Shown: positions 52,727-61,731, counted from the first letter of the stretch. The stretch: 64,000 nucleotides of DNA from Nocardiopsis sp. CC223A (GCF_030766825.1 NZ_JASFDV010000005.1:62001-126000); one strand, 5' to 3'. Notes: generated from the letters alone by a model not told the origin. A program made the numbers and translations.

Positions 52727-53903
52727 GGGCGGCACGGGCCGAGTACCACAGGTGGTCGAGCACGGTCAGGGACATCGGGCCGACCGGGGTGCGCAGGCCC
52801 AGCGCCAGTTCGCGGGGCAGCCGGGTGCCGCCGTCGAGGAAGGCCAGCACGTCGCCCAGCCGGTCGGGGGCGAGCAGACGGGTGAAGAACTCCGCGCCGC
52901 GCACCCGGCCGGTGGCCAGCGCGCGCAGCAGGACCGCGTCCATGGCCAGGTGGCGGCGCCGGTGCGGGACCGGCGGGACCGGGACCCGCCCCTGCTCCAG
53001 GGCCGCCGCCACGGCCGCCGTCTGGCGCAGCACCCCGCTGAACGTGTACCCGGTGGAGGGCCGGGTGGCCCCGCCCGCCCCGCCGATCCGGAAGACCCGC
53101 CGCCCGGCCCGGGTTCGCAAACGCGCGTCGGTCATCGGGATGACGCCCTGCTCGGCGGCGGTGACCTCGAACCCCGACAGGCCCAGGCGGGCGCAGTGGT
53201 CGGCCAGGCGGCGGTCGTACTCGGCGGTGGTGAGCGGAGCGGGCCCGAACTCGGTGTACTCCACCAGCGCTTCGCGCGCCGACAGCGGGAGCACGTAGGC
53301 GAAGGCCACCGCGTTCTCCGGCTGGGGCGGGGTGAAGTCCATCAGCACCGCCGCCGCCGGGTCGAAGGCGTCGGCGGGGGTGCGCACGAACCAGCCCCGG
53401 AAGTGCTGGAGCAGTAGGGTGCGGCCGGCCGGAAGGGGGCGGGGCGGCCGTGAGTCGAACACCCAGCGGGCGGTCAGCCGGGCCGGGGAGCCATCGGGCA
53501 TCACCCCCTCCACCACGGCGCGGTCGGCGCCGTCCCGAACCGCGTCGACCAGTAGGGGCACGGCGGCGACCCGGTCCCCGAAGCCGGACCGCACATAGGC
53601 CTCAAGGTCGACCGAGCGCAGCATCTTGTACACGAAGGGGTCGGCGGGAGCGGTGCGGCCGGTGCCGTCGGGGCCCACGACGGTCAGGTTCCGCCACCGG
53701 GCGGCCAGCAGGTGGTCCCACTCACCGCCGTCGGGTTCCCAGAAGCACCAGGTGCGCGGGGGCGGGGTGTGCGGCCCTTGCGGGGGCTCCACCAGGGCGA
53801 CACGCACCGGGGCCCCGTCGGGGTGGTTGACGGCCGACACGCGGTGGGCCAGGGTGAGCCCTGCGGCTCCCCCGCCCACGATCACCACGTCATGATCGGT
53901 CAT
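52656..53903 (-). CDS. crtY: Lycopene cyclase (FAD-dependent CrtY type)
   Basis: The 415-residue enzyme cyclises lycopene ends to beta-rings. It shows DVVIVGGGAAGLTLAHRV, the family CFWEPDGGEWDHLL, FDSRPPRPLPAGRTLLLQHFRGW and the conserved RIGGAGGATRPSTGYTF. ATG 53903 is chosen at the start of the flavin fold; a 15-residue extension is possible. It is divergent from crtT (56 bp) and its 3' end lies inside the convergent regulator gene. Confidence 0.9.
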   Translation of the reverse strand: MTDHDVVIVGGGAAGLTLAHRVSAVNHPDGAPVRVALVEPPQGPHTPPPRTWCFWEPDGGEWDHLLAARWRNLTVVGPDGTGRTAPADPFVYKMLRSVDLEAYVRSGFGDRVAAVPLLVDAVRDGADRAVVEGVMPDGSPARLTARWVFDSRPPRPLPAGRTLLLQHFRGWFVRTPADAFDPAAAVLMDFTPPQPENAVAFAYVLPLSAREALVEYTEFGPAPLTTAEYDRRLADHCARLGLSGFEVTAAEQGVIPMTDARLRTRAGRRVFRIGGAGGATRPSTGYTFSGVLRQTAAVAAALEQGRVPVPPVPHRRRHLAMDAVLLRALATGRVRGAEFFTRLLAPDRLGDVLAFLDGGTRLPRELALGLRTPVGPMSLTVLDHLWYSARAALNPGRASVPPPPATPGGRARHAR

Positions 53904-53959
53904 GGCCCCCACTCTGCCGTGGGCGACCGCACCCAGGCCAGCGTGCACCCGGAGGACGC

Positions 53960-54703
53960 GTGGACACCACCCGAGCCAAGCAGGACGGCGAGGTCACGGA
54001 AGGGTTCGACCTCGCCGCGGCCGTGTACGACAGGCTGGTGGCCGGCAGTCCCGGCTACCACGCCCACCTGCGGATCTCCGCACGGCGGCTGGACCCCGGT
54101 GCGCTGTCACCCGAGCCGCGGATCCTGGACCTGGGCTGCGGGACCGGGGCCTCCACCGCGGCCCTGCTCGACACCGTGCCCTCGGCCCGGATCGTCGGGG
54201 CGGACGCCTCTGCGGGGATGCTGGACGCGGCCCGGGCCAAGTCCTGGCCGGACACGGTGTCGTTCCACCGTGCGCGGGTCGAGGACCTGACCCCGGAGTG
54301 GGCGGCCGAGCGGCTCGGCGGCCCGGCGGACGCGGTGTTCGGGGCCTATCTCATCCGCAACTGCCCCGACCCCGACCGGGCGCTGGCGGTGATGCGGGAC
54401 CTGCTGCGCCCGGGCGGCCGGTTGGTACTGCACGAGTACTCGGTGGCCGACTCGGCCGCGGCGCGGACCGTGTGGACGGCGGTGTGCCGGGCGGTGATCA
54501 TCCCCGCCGGACGGGCGCTGTCGGGGGACGACGCCCTGTTCCGGTACCTGTGGCGCAGCGTCCTGGAGTTCGACGGCCGCCGGGCTCTGCTGGCGCGGAT
54601 GCGCCGCGCGGGGCTGGTGTCGGTGGCCTCCGCACCCATGCCGGGCTGGCAGTACGGCATCACGCACACGTTCGCGGGCGCACGGCCGGAGGGGGCCCGG
54701 TGA
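53960..54703 (+). CDS. crtT: Carotenoid-cluster methyltransferase (CrtT-like)
   Basis: The 247-residue SAM enzyme has motif I ILDLGCGTGASTAAL, VGADASAGMLDAAR, GAYLIRNCPDPDRAL and LLRPGGRLVLHEYSV, close to UbiE/COQ5 methyltransferases. A similar gene (crtT) lies between crtY and crtU in streptomycete carotenoid clusters; its role there is not settled. GTG 53960 has GGAGG 4-5 nt upstream. Its stop overlaps the crtU start by 4 bp. Confidence 0.85.
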   Translation: MDTTRAKQDGEVTEGFDLAAAVYDRLVAGSPGYHAHLRISARRLDPGALSPEPRILDLGCGTGASTAALLDTVPSARIVGADASAGMLDAARAKSWPDTVSFHRARVEDLTPEWAAERLGGPADAVFGAYLIRNCPDPDRALAVMRDLLRPGGRLVLHEYSVADSAAARTVWTAVCRAVIIPAGRALSGDDALFRYLWRSVLEFDGRRALLARMRRAGLVSVASAPMPGWQYGITHTFAGARPEGAR

Positions 54704-56232
54704 GCCGGCCGGCCGATGTTCACGACCCGAGCGCCGAAGAGGTCCCGCCCGCACCGCCGGTCGCTCCGCGCACCGCACGGGCTCCCGAGGCCGCGGTGGT
54801 CGGCGGCGGGATCGCGGGGCTGGCGGCGGCCTGCGGGCTGGCCGAACGCGGGGTCCGGGTGACCGTGTTCGAACGCGAGGAGTCCCCGGGCGGGCGGTTG
54901 CGCGGTTGGGACACCACCCTGGCGGACGGATCCCGGGCGGCGATGGACCGCGGGTTCCACGCCTTCTTCCGCCAGTACTACAACCTGCGGGGGCTGCTGC
55001 GGCGGGCCGACCCGGCGCTGGACGCGCTGGTCCCCCTGGCCGACTACCCGCTGGTCCACCGCGACGGGCCGCGCGACCGGTTCTCCGGACTGCCCGCGAC
55101 CCCGCCGTGGAACGCGCTGGCGCTGGCCGCCACCAGCCCGAGCTTCCCGCTGCGCGACCTGGCCCGGGTCAACGTCCCGGCGGCGCTGCAACTGCTCGAC
55201 GTGGACGTGCCGGGGGTGTACGAGCGGCTCGACCACGTGAGCGCGCGGGACCTGCTGGCGGCGGTCCGGTTCCCGCCGACCGCGCGGCACCTGGCGTTCG
55301 AGGTGTTCACCCGCAGCTTCTTCGCCCCGGTCGACCGCCTCTCCGCGGCGGAGCTGGCGGTGATGTTCCACCTGTACTTCCTGGGTTCGTCCGAGGGCCT
55401 GGTGTTCGACGTGCCGCGCGCCCCGTTCCCGGAGGCGCTCTGGCAGCCGCTGGTCCGGTACCTGGCCGGGCTGGACGTCAAGGTGCGCACCGGGGCGCCC
55501 GTGGAACGGGTGGAGCCCGGGAGCGGGCGGCGCTTCTCACTGCCCGGGCACGGGGAGTTCGACGCCGTGGTGCTGGCCGCGGACGTCCCGGGGCTGCGCA
55601 CCCTGGTCGCCGCCTCACCCGGTCTGGGGGACGCCGCCTGGCGGGCCTGGGCGGCCCGGCTGGAGTCGGCGCCGCCGTTCCTGGTCTCGCGCTACTGGCT
55701 CGACCGGCCGGTGCGCCCGCACCGGCCCGCGTTCCTGGGCACCGCCGGGTACCCGACCCTGGACAACGTCAGCGTCCTGGAGCGGTACCGGGACCGGGAG
55801 CGGGAGTGGGCCGACCGCACCGGGGGCTCGGTGGTGGAACTGCACGCCTACGCCCTGCCCGAGGGCTGCGACCCCGACCGCGAACGCGACCGCCTGTGGG
55901 CGCAGGCGGTGTCGGTGTACCCGGAGCTGGCCGCGGCCGCCGTGGTCGACGCCCGGCACGAACTGCGCACGGACTGCCCGCTGTTCGCCCCGGGCTCGCA
56001 CCGCGACCGGCCGGGCACCGCCACTCCGGACCCGTTCCTGGTGGTGGCGGGCGACCACGTCCGCACCGATCTGCCGGTGGCGCTCATGGAGCGCGCCGCC
56101 GCCAGTGGCCTGCTCGCCGCCAACGCGCTGCTGTCCCGTTGGGGCCTGCCCGGCCACACCCTGTGGACCGTCCCCCGCCGCGGCCGCCTGGCCCCCGCCC
56201 GCGCCCTCGCCCGCCTCTCCCGCGGCGGGTAG
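54700..56232 (+). CDS. crtU: Beta-carotene desaturase/methylase (CrtU type)
   Basis: The 510-residue flavoprotein converts beta-rings to aromatic rings in isorenieratene synthesis. It shows AAVVGGGIAGLAAACGLAERG, GGRLRGWDTTL, the CrtU-type DRGFHAFFRQYYNLRGLL and a late flavin-contact VAGDHVRTDLPVALMERA. GTG 54700 overlaps the crtT stop. After the TAG at 56230 the same frame stays open for 28 more codons (see findings). Confidence 0.88.
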   Translation: MSRPADVHDPSAEEVPPAPPVAPRTARAPEAAVVGGGIAGLAAACGLAERGVRVTVFEREESPGGRLRGWDTTLADGSRAAMDRGFHAFFRQYYNLRGLLRRADPALDALVPLADYPLVHRDGPRDRFSGLPATPPWNALALAATSPSFPLRDLARVNVPAALQLLDVDVPGVYERLDHVSARDLLAAVRFPPTARHLAFEVFTRSFFAPVDRLSAAELAVMFHLYFLGSSEGLVFDVPRAPFPEALWQPLVRYLAGLDVKVRTGAPVERVEPGSGRRFSLPGHGEFDAVVLAADVPGLRTLVAASPGLGDAAWRAWAARLESAPPFLVSRYWLDRPVRPHRPAFLGTAGYPTLDNVSVLERYRDREREWADRTGGSVVELHAYALPEGCDPDRERDRLWAQAVSVYPELAAAAVVDARHELRTDCPLFAPGSHRDRPGTATPDPFLVVAGDHVRTDLPVALMERAAASGLLAANALLSRWGLPGHTLWTVPRRGRLAPARALARLSRGG

Positions 56233-56324
56233 CCGACCACCGTGATCGGTGTGCTCGGTCTGCTGGAGCGCGCGGGTGTCCCCCGCTTCGCCGCCGAGGT
56301 GCGGCGGCATCTGCGCTGAACCGG

Positions 56325-57332
56325 TCAGCCGGGGAAGCGGCCGGTGGAGCGGAGGAGGTAGCGGCGCTCGGCGTAGGCGAGGTCGTCGCGCCACAGGCGG
56401 CGGGCGACCGCGCGCACGGCCGGGCGGACCGCGGCGGACAAGCGGCGGGCGACGGAGAACCCCGGCCGGTCCGAAGCGGCGACGGTCGCCTCGATGACCG
56501 CGGTCCGCGGCACGCCCCGGGCGTCCGTGCCCAGCGGCGTCGCGTGCGTCTCCACCACGCTGCCCAGCCCCTCACCCTCGATGATGCGCATGACGACGGT
56601 GCGCGGCTCCGGGCAGTGGAACTCCGCACGCACCGGCACCCCCCAGCGGCCCGCCACCTTGAACCCCACCTCGACGACCATCCGGTCCGGGTCCGGGTCC
56701 GGCCCCTCGGGCACCTCCGTCACCCGGAGTCCGACGAAGCTGTAGGGGTGGAACCACGAGCCGTGCCAGGGGTCGAGCCGGTTCGCCACCACGTCCTCGG
56801 GCTCACAGCGGCCGGCCATGCTCTCCACCGCGCTGATCGCCCTCTCCGGCGCCGGGCGTTCGGGGACGACCGGGGCGTCGAGCGGTTCCTCGCCGCCGAC
56901 CCGGTCCAGGCGCACCCACACCAGCACCCCGTCGTCGTGGACCGGGTACGGGCTCCAGCCGGGGAAGCCCTCCGCGCCCAGGGACAGCCCGTGCCAGCGG
57001 CACACCAGGCGCCCGTCGGCGACGGCGCCCCGGCACAGGGGGGCGCCCAGGTGCGGGCAGGCGCCCGGGGCGACGTGCGCGGTGCCGTCGGGGGTGCGCC
57101 AGGCGACCAGCTCGACCCCCGCGACGAGCCTGCCGAAGGGCCGGTCGGTGCGGACCTCGCAGGAGGCGGCCAACACGTACCAGTTGCCGGAGGGCCGGGC
57201 CAGCGCCCGCTTGAGCGCGGCCGCGATGATGCCGGGCGACCCGTCGCGCCAGGTCGGGTCCTGGGCGGTCCAGGCGGTCGCGGGCATGCGGCGCAGCGGG
57301 ATGAGGCGGGGGGTCGGATCGGGCAGGGTCAC
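56325..57332 (-). CDS. Rieske-type non-heme iron oxygenase in the crt cluster (DUF5914-like)
   Basis: The 335-residue protein has a Rieske 2Fe-2S domain, with Cys92/His94 in ACPHLGAP and Cys111/His114 in CRWHG, and further on DPWHGSWFH (Asp187, His190, His195), exactly the D-x2-H-x4-H pattern of the mononuclear iron site in Rieske oxygenases. It therefore looks catalytically complete, although the reductase is not encoded nearby. GTG 57332 is 8 nt after crtB on the same strand. I take the C-terminal half to be the DUF5914 type; a carotenoid-modifying oxygenase role is inferred from context. Confidence 0.85.
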   Translation of the reverse strand: MTLPDPTPRLIPLRRMPATAWTAQDPTWRDGSPGIIAAALKRALARPSGNWYVLAASCEVRTDRPFGRLVAGVELVAWRTPDGTAHVAPGACPHLGAPLCRGAVADGRLVCRWHGLSLGAEGFPGWSPYPVHDDGVLVWVRLDRVGGEEPLDAPVVPERPAPERAISAVESMAGRCEPEDVVANRLDPWHGSWFHPYSFVGLRVTEVPEGPDPDPDRMVVEVGFKVAGRWGVPVRAEFHCPEPRTVVMRIIEGEGLGSVVETHATPLGTDARGVPRTAVIEATVAASDRPGFSVARRLSAAVRPAVRAVARRLWRDDLAYAERRYLLRSTGRFPG

Positions 57333-57339
57333 ACCGGGC

Positions 57340-58302
57340 CTACCTTTCGGGTGCCGGACGGGGACGGGGGACCGAGCGGGCGAGCATCGCACGGGCGAGC
57401 GCGGGCACCGCCGCGGCGAGTTTGCGGGCGTCGGAGACCCGGTGGCGGGTGGTCCACACGTCGTGGTCGGCGGCGGTGATCTCGTCCAGGATGGCGCGGT
57501 AGAGCCGGAACGCCGTGGCGACACACGGGCGCGCCACGGGGTCGAGCATCGCGATACCGGGTTCCGCGGCCCGGTAGAAGCCCTGGTTGACCTCGACCAG
57601 GTCCGCGACCGCCCGGCGGGCGCGCGGGTCGGGGCGGCGGGTGCGGGCGCAGTGCCCCAGCAGGTCGCGGTCCACCCCGTGGGCGGCCAGCACGTCGGCG
57701 GGCAGGTACACCCGGCCCCGGTCGAAGTCCTCCGCGGTGTCGCGGAGGAAGTTGGTCAGCTGGAAGGCCTCGCCCAGGGCGGCGGCCGGGGGCTCGGCCT
57801 CCTCCCGGGGGACCACGGTGCCCAGCACGGGCAGTACCTGGAGGCCGATGACCGCCGCCGACCCGTACATGTACTCGCGCAGGTGGTCCAGGTCCCGGTA
57901 GTCGGTGACGGTGAGGTCCATGCGCATGGAGCGCATGAACGCGGTGAAGTGCGCGGCGGGGAGGCGGTACCGGCGCACGGTGTGCGCCAGTGCGCGCAGC
58001 ACGGGCTCGGCGGGCTCGCCGCCGTGCAGCGCCCGGGCCAGGTCGGCGTCGATCGCGTCCAGCCGGGCCGCCCGCCCGGCGGCGGTGGCGCCGGGCCCGG
58101 GCTCGTCCACGATGTCGTCGACCCAGCGGGCGAACCCGTACAGGGCGTGCACTCCGGGCCGCCGGTCCGGCGGCAGGACCCGGGTGGCGGTGAAGTAGGT
58201 GCGCCCGTGGCGGGCGTGCAGCTCACGGCAGCGCAGGTAGGCCAGGCGCAGCGGCCGCGGGGTGATCCCGGCGGCGTCGAGTTCGGCGGTGGCGGTGCTC
58301 AT
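57340..58302 (-). CDS. crtB: Phytoene synthase
   Basis: The 320-residue enzyme joins two GGPP to phytoene. It has the squalene/phytoene synthase features YFTATRVLPPDRR, ALYGFARWVDDIVDEPG with the first Asp-rich motif, YMYGSAAVIGLQVLP, LGEAFQLTNFLRDTAEDFDRGRVYLP with the second, and a Tyr-containing C-terminal helix. ATG 58302 overlaps the crtI stop by 4 bp. Confidence 0.94.
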   Translation of the reverse strand: MSTATAELDAAGITPRPLRLAYLRCRELHARHGRTYFTATRVLPPDRRPGVHALYGFARWVDDIVDEPGPGATAAGRAARLDAIDADLARALHGGEPAEPVLRALAHTVRRYRLPAAHFTAFMRSMRMDLTVTDYRDLDHLREYMYGSAAVIGLQVLPVLGTVVPREEAEPPAAALGEAFQLTNFLRDTAEDFDRGRVYLPADVLAAHGVDRDLLGHCARTRRPDPRARRAVADLVEVNQGFYRAAEPGIAMLDPVARPCVATAFRLYRAILDEITAADHDVWTTRHRVSDARKLAAAVPALARAMLARSVPRPRPAPER

Positions 58303-59789
58303 CGTCCCCCCGTTCGTTCCACCACGCGGGCGGCGGCGAGCTTCCCCGAGATCAGCACGGTCGGCAGGCCGACCCCGGGCGTGGTGCCGCACCCGGCCAG
58401 GGCGACGTTGGCCAGGCCGGGAACGGTGTTGCGGGGCCGGAACGGCCCGGTCTGGGCGAAGGTGTGGGACAGCGAGAACGGTGTTCCGTGCGCCAGCCCC
58501 CGCCGGGCCCAGTCCGCCGGGGTGACCAGGTGCTCGGCCCGGACGGCCGCGTCCAGGCCGTCGAGCCCCCGTTCCTGGAGGGTGGACACCAGGTGGTCGC
58601 GGTAACGCGGCCCCTCCGCGTCCCAGTCGATGCCGCCCGCCGCCAGGTTGGGGGCGGGTGCCAGCACGTACAGGGACTCGTGTCCGGCGGGGGCCAGTGT
58701 CGGATCGGTGCGGGTGGGCCGGGTGACCAGCAGGGACGGGTCGGACATCACCCGGCCCGCGCGGATGATCTCGTCGAAGGTGCGGTCCCAGGCTCCGCCG
58801 AAGGAGATCGTGTGGTGCTCCAGCCGCTCCCAGGAGCGGTCCACCCCCAGGTGCAGGACCACGGCGGACGGCGAGTAGCGGAGCGGGACCCGGCGCCGGG
58901 GTGCGCCGCCGAGCAGCCGGTAGGCCGCGGGCAGGTCGGCGGTGACCACCGCCTGGTCGCAGGGGAAGCGCTCCCCCGACTCCGTGACGGCGGCGGTGAC
59001 CCGGTCGCCGACCCGTTCCAGCGAGGTCACGGCGTCGCCGTAGCGGAGCACGGCCCCGGCCTTGGCGGCCGCGCCGGCCAGGGCGTCGCCCAGGGCGCGC
59101 ATGCCCCCGCGCGGGAAGTACACGCCCGCGACGGTGTCCATGTAGGCGATGACGGCGTAGGCGGCCAGGGCCCGCCGCGGGGCGACCCCGGCGTACAGGG
59201 CCTGGAAGGAGAAGATCCGGCGCAGCCGCTCGTCGCGCACGTGCCGGCCGACGGCGGCGGAGAGCCGCCCGAACCCGCCCAGGGCGGCCAGCCGCACCAG
59301 GTCGGGCCGGGCCAGGTCCAGCAGGGAGTCGAACTGCGCGTCGATGAAGGTGCCCATCTCGGCCCGGTAGAGCCGGGTGAGCCAGGCACGAAGCCGCAGG
59401 TAGCCGTCGGCCTCGCGGTCACCGGCGACCCGGGCCACCTCGGCCGCCATGGCGTCGGCGTCGGTGTGGACGTCGATGCTGGAGCCGTCCGCGAAGTCGG
59501 CGCGGTAGGCGGGGTGCAGCGGGACCAGGTCGAGGCGGTCGGCGACGGTCTCGCCGACGGCGCCCAGCGCCTCGTCCAGGAGTTCGGGCATGGTCAGCAC
59601 GGTGGGCCCGGTGTCCATCCGGAAGCCGTCCAGGTCCAGGCGGCCCGCCCGGCCGCCCGGGTGGGCGTCGCGTTCCAGGACCGTGACCTCACGGCCTGCC
59701 CCCAGCAGGTGCAGGGCGCAGGCCAGGCCGGACAGTCCGGCGCCGACGATGACGACCCGGCCCCGGCCGGGTACGGTACGGCGGTTCAC
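58299..59789 (-). CDS. crtI: Phytoene desaturase
   Basis: The 496-residue flavoenzyme desaturates phytoene to lycopene. Hallmarks are VVIVGAGLSGLACALHLLGAG, RMDTGPTVLTMPELL, YAGVAPRRALAAYAVIAYMDTVAGVYFPRGGM and the bacterial desaturase signature NVALAGCGTTPGVGLPTVL. GTG 59789 overlaps the crtE stop (GTGA), so crtE, crtI and crtB are translationally coupled. Confidence 0.95.
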   Translation of the reverse strand: MNRRTVPGRGRVVIVGAGLSGLACALHLLGAGREVTVLERDAHPGGRAGRLDLDGFRMDTGPTVLTMPELLDEALGAVGETVADRLDLVPLHPAYRADFADGSSIDVHTDADAMAAEVARVAGDREADGYLRLRAWLTRLYRAEMGTFIDAQFDSLLDLARPDLVRLAALGGFGRLSAAVGRHVRDERLRRIFSFQALYAGVAPRRALAAYAVIAYMDTVAGVYFPRGGMRALGDALAGAAAKAGAVLRYGDAVTSLERVGDRVTAAVTESGERFPCDQAVVTADLPAAYRLLGGAPRRRVPLRYSPSAVVLHLGVDRSWERLEHHTISFGGAWDRTFDEIIRAGRVMSDPSLLVTRPTRTDPTLAPAGHESLYVLAPAPNLAAGGIDWDAEGPRYRDHLVSTLQERGLDGLDAAVRAEHLVTPADWARRGLAHGTPFSLSHTFAQTGPFRPRNTVPGLANVALAGCGTTPGVGLPTVLISGKLAAARVVERTGGR

Positions 59790-60916
59790 TCGACCTCCCC
59801 CAGGCGGCCGGCCAGGCCGGTGAGGACGTCGCGTACCGGTTCGGGCAGGTCGATCCCGCCCAGGTGGGAGACGCCGCGGGCGGCCAGGCCGCGGCAATGC
59901 TCGGCGATCCTCTCCCGGGCCCCCAGCTCGTCCAGCACGGCGGCGGCCAGTGCCGGGTCGGCGCCCGCCCCGACCTGTTCCAGCACCTCCGAACGCGCGG
60001 CGTCGTGCCGATCGCGCGCCAGTCGGGTGCCGAGCGCCAGCAGCAGGGTCGTCTTGCCCTGGAGCAGGTCGTCGCCGACGGGTTTGCCGGTGGTCCCGGT
60101 GTCGCCGTAGGCGCCCGCCAGGTCGTCGGCGAGTTGGAAGGCGATGCCGACGTCCCGGCCGTAAGAGCGCAGCGCCTCGACCACGGCCGGGGGTGCGCCG
60201 GCCATGGCGGCCCCCAGGTGCAGCGGACGCTCCACGGTGTAGGAGGCGGTCTTGAGCAGGTCGATGCGCAGTGCCAGGGACTCCGAACGGGACCCCGTGG
60301 CCTGCCCGCGGATGTCCAGGAACTGCCCGGCGATCATCTCGGTGCGGATCTGTCGCCAGACCGCCCGCCCCGCCTCCGGGCGGAGCACCCCGGGCAGGGC
60401 GTCGGCCAGCATGTCGTCGGCCCAGGCCAGGGCGAGGTCGCCGACCAGGACGGCGAGGGACTCGCCGTAGCGCCTCGCCTCACCCGACCAGGCGTTCTCG
60501 CGGTGCTCGTCCTCGTGCGACCGGTGGACGCAGGGGGCGCCCCGCCGGGTCGCGGAACCGTCCATGACGTCGTCGTGGACCAGCGCGCAGGTCTGGAGCA
60601 GTTCCAGCGACGCGCAGGCGACCAGCGCATGCCGGGCGACGGGTCCGGACACCGGGCCGCCGCCGGCGCGCCAGCCCCACCAGGCCAGCGCGGAGCGCAG
60701 GCGTTTGCCGCCCTCCAGTGTGAAGGCGACCACCTGCGCCGCGGTCCCGGCGGCGAACTCCGGGTCCGTCCGCCGGGCCCCGCGGAGGCGGCGCTGGAGA
60801 CGGTCACGGAGCACCCGGTCCAGCGCGGATCGCGGATCGCCGCGGACGTGGTCGATATGGAGCGGAACCGGATCGTCGAGGACGGGTTCGATGACTGCCT
60901 CCCGTGGGCCGTTCAT
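59786..60916 (-). CDS. crtE: Geranylgeranyl diphosphate synthase (polyprenyl synthetase)
   Basis: The 376-residue enzyme makes the C20 precursor. It shows GGKRLRSALAWWGW, the first Asp-rich motif ALVHDDVMDGS, TRRGAPCVHR, GQFLDIRGQ, LKTASYT and GIAFQLADDLAGAYGD as the second Asp-rich region, where the last Asp of DDxxD is Gly, as is common in actinobacterial enzymes. ATG 60916 lies 7 nt after TATTGT on the minus strand, so the operon transcript is probably leaderless; longer starts at 60943 and 60955 are less likely. Confidence 0.92.
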   Translation of the reverse strand: MNGPREAVIEPVLDDPVPLHIDHVRGDPRSALDRVLRDRLQRRLRGARRTDPEFAAGTAAQVVAFTLEGGKRLRSALAWWGWRAGGGPVSGPVARHALVACASLELLQTCALVHDDVMDGSATRRGAPCVHRSHEDEHRENAWSGEARRYGESLAVLVGDLALAWADDMLADALPGVLRPEAGRAVWRQIRTEMIAGQFLDIRGQATGSRSESLALRIDLLKTASYTVERPLHLGAAMAGAPPAVVEALRSYGRDVGIAFQLADDLAGAYGDTGTTGKPVGDDLLQGKTTLLLALGTRLARDRHDAARSEVLEQVGAGADPALAAAVLDELGARERIAEHCRGLAARGVSHLGGIDLPEPVRDVLTGLAGRLGEVE

Positions 60917-60923
60917 GCCTGGG

Positions 60924-60955
60924 ACAATAATCTCGGAAAACATGAATCTCGGCAA
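60924..60955 (-). promoter_or_regulatory. crt operon promoter with direct-repeat operator
   Basis: On the minus strand TATTGT (60929-60924) is the -10, 7 nt before the crtE ATG. Two direct repeats, read on the + strand as AATCTCGG (60929-60936 and 60945-60952), are spaced 16 bp and overlap the core promoter. CarH proteins bind direct repeats in this position, so this is a candidate operator for the CarH-type or the divergent MarR regulator. Confidence 0.5.
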
Positions 60956-61065
60956 CCGAACTATTAGGGCGATTTCGTCACGGCACCCTTCAGGGCAGAT
61001 CGGGAGCTCCCACGGGGTCGTAGACTCGGAGTGACCACAGCCCGAGCCCCGGGGAGAGAGGAACC

Positions 61066-61557
61066 GTGGACACCGTGTCGACCGCCTCTCCCACCGACCC
61101 CGACGAAGCCGCGGTGAGGTTCGACCACTACCGGTCCCTCCAGACCGACGGGCAGATGCTCGCCGTGCGGCTCATCAAGCTGCTGCACCGGATGGCCGAC
61201 CGGTCCGGGATGAACCCCACCGACTTCCAGTGCTACACGTTGCTGCGGGTCGCGGGCACGATGACACCCGGAGAGATCGCCTCCAGCCTGTGCCTGTCCA
61301 CCGGCTCGGTCACCGGGGTGATCGACCGCATGGAGGCCCACGGCCTGGTCGAGCGCACCCGCCACCCCGAGGACCGGCGCAAGGTCGCCGTGCGCCTCAC
61401 CGCGGGCGCGGAGCGGATGAACAGCGCGTTCGCCCCCGGGATGCGCGTGGCGATGACCGAGCTGCACGACGGCTACACCACCGAGGAACTGGCCGTCATC
61501 GTCGACTGGCTGGGCCGGATCGGCCGCACCCTGGACGGGCTCACCGAGGCGCCCTGA
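61066..61557 (+). CDS. MarR-family transcriptional regulator divergent from crtE
   Basis: The 163-residue protein has a MarR winged helix: FQCYTLLRVAGTMTPGEIAS, LSTGSVTGVIDRMEAHGLVERTRHPEDRRKVAVRLT, with helical dimer arms. GTG 61066 is preceded by GAGAGAGGA; TAGACT (61021-61026) is a plausible -10. Its divergent position to crtE suggests a part in carotenoid gene control, but this is inferred from location alone. Confidence 0.9.
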   Translation: MDTVSTASPTDPDEAAVRFDHYRSLQTDGQMLAVRLIKLLHRMADRSGMNPTDFQCYTLLRVAGTMTPGEIASSLCLSTGSVTGVIDRMEAHGLVERTRHPEDRRKVAVRLTAGAERMNSAFAPGMRVAMTELHDGYTTEELAVIVDWLGRIGRTLDGLTEAP

Positions 61558-61731
61558 CCGCCCCTTTCCTCCGCCTTCGCGGTGATCCGTCACCGACCCT
61601 CCGCACCCGTGCGGCTCACCGTCCCGGACCGGCTCCGCCTCTTACGATGCCGACAGACCAGTCCGCACCCGGCTTAGCGCCCGGCCGACACTCCACCCGG
61701 GGACCCCCGCCGAGGTTGGGGAGGAGCCGTC

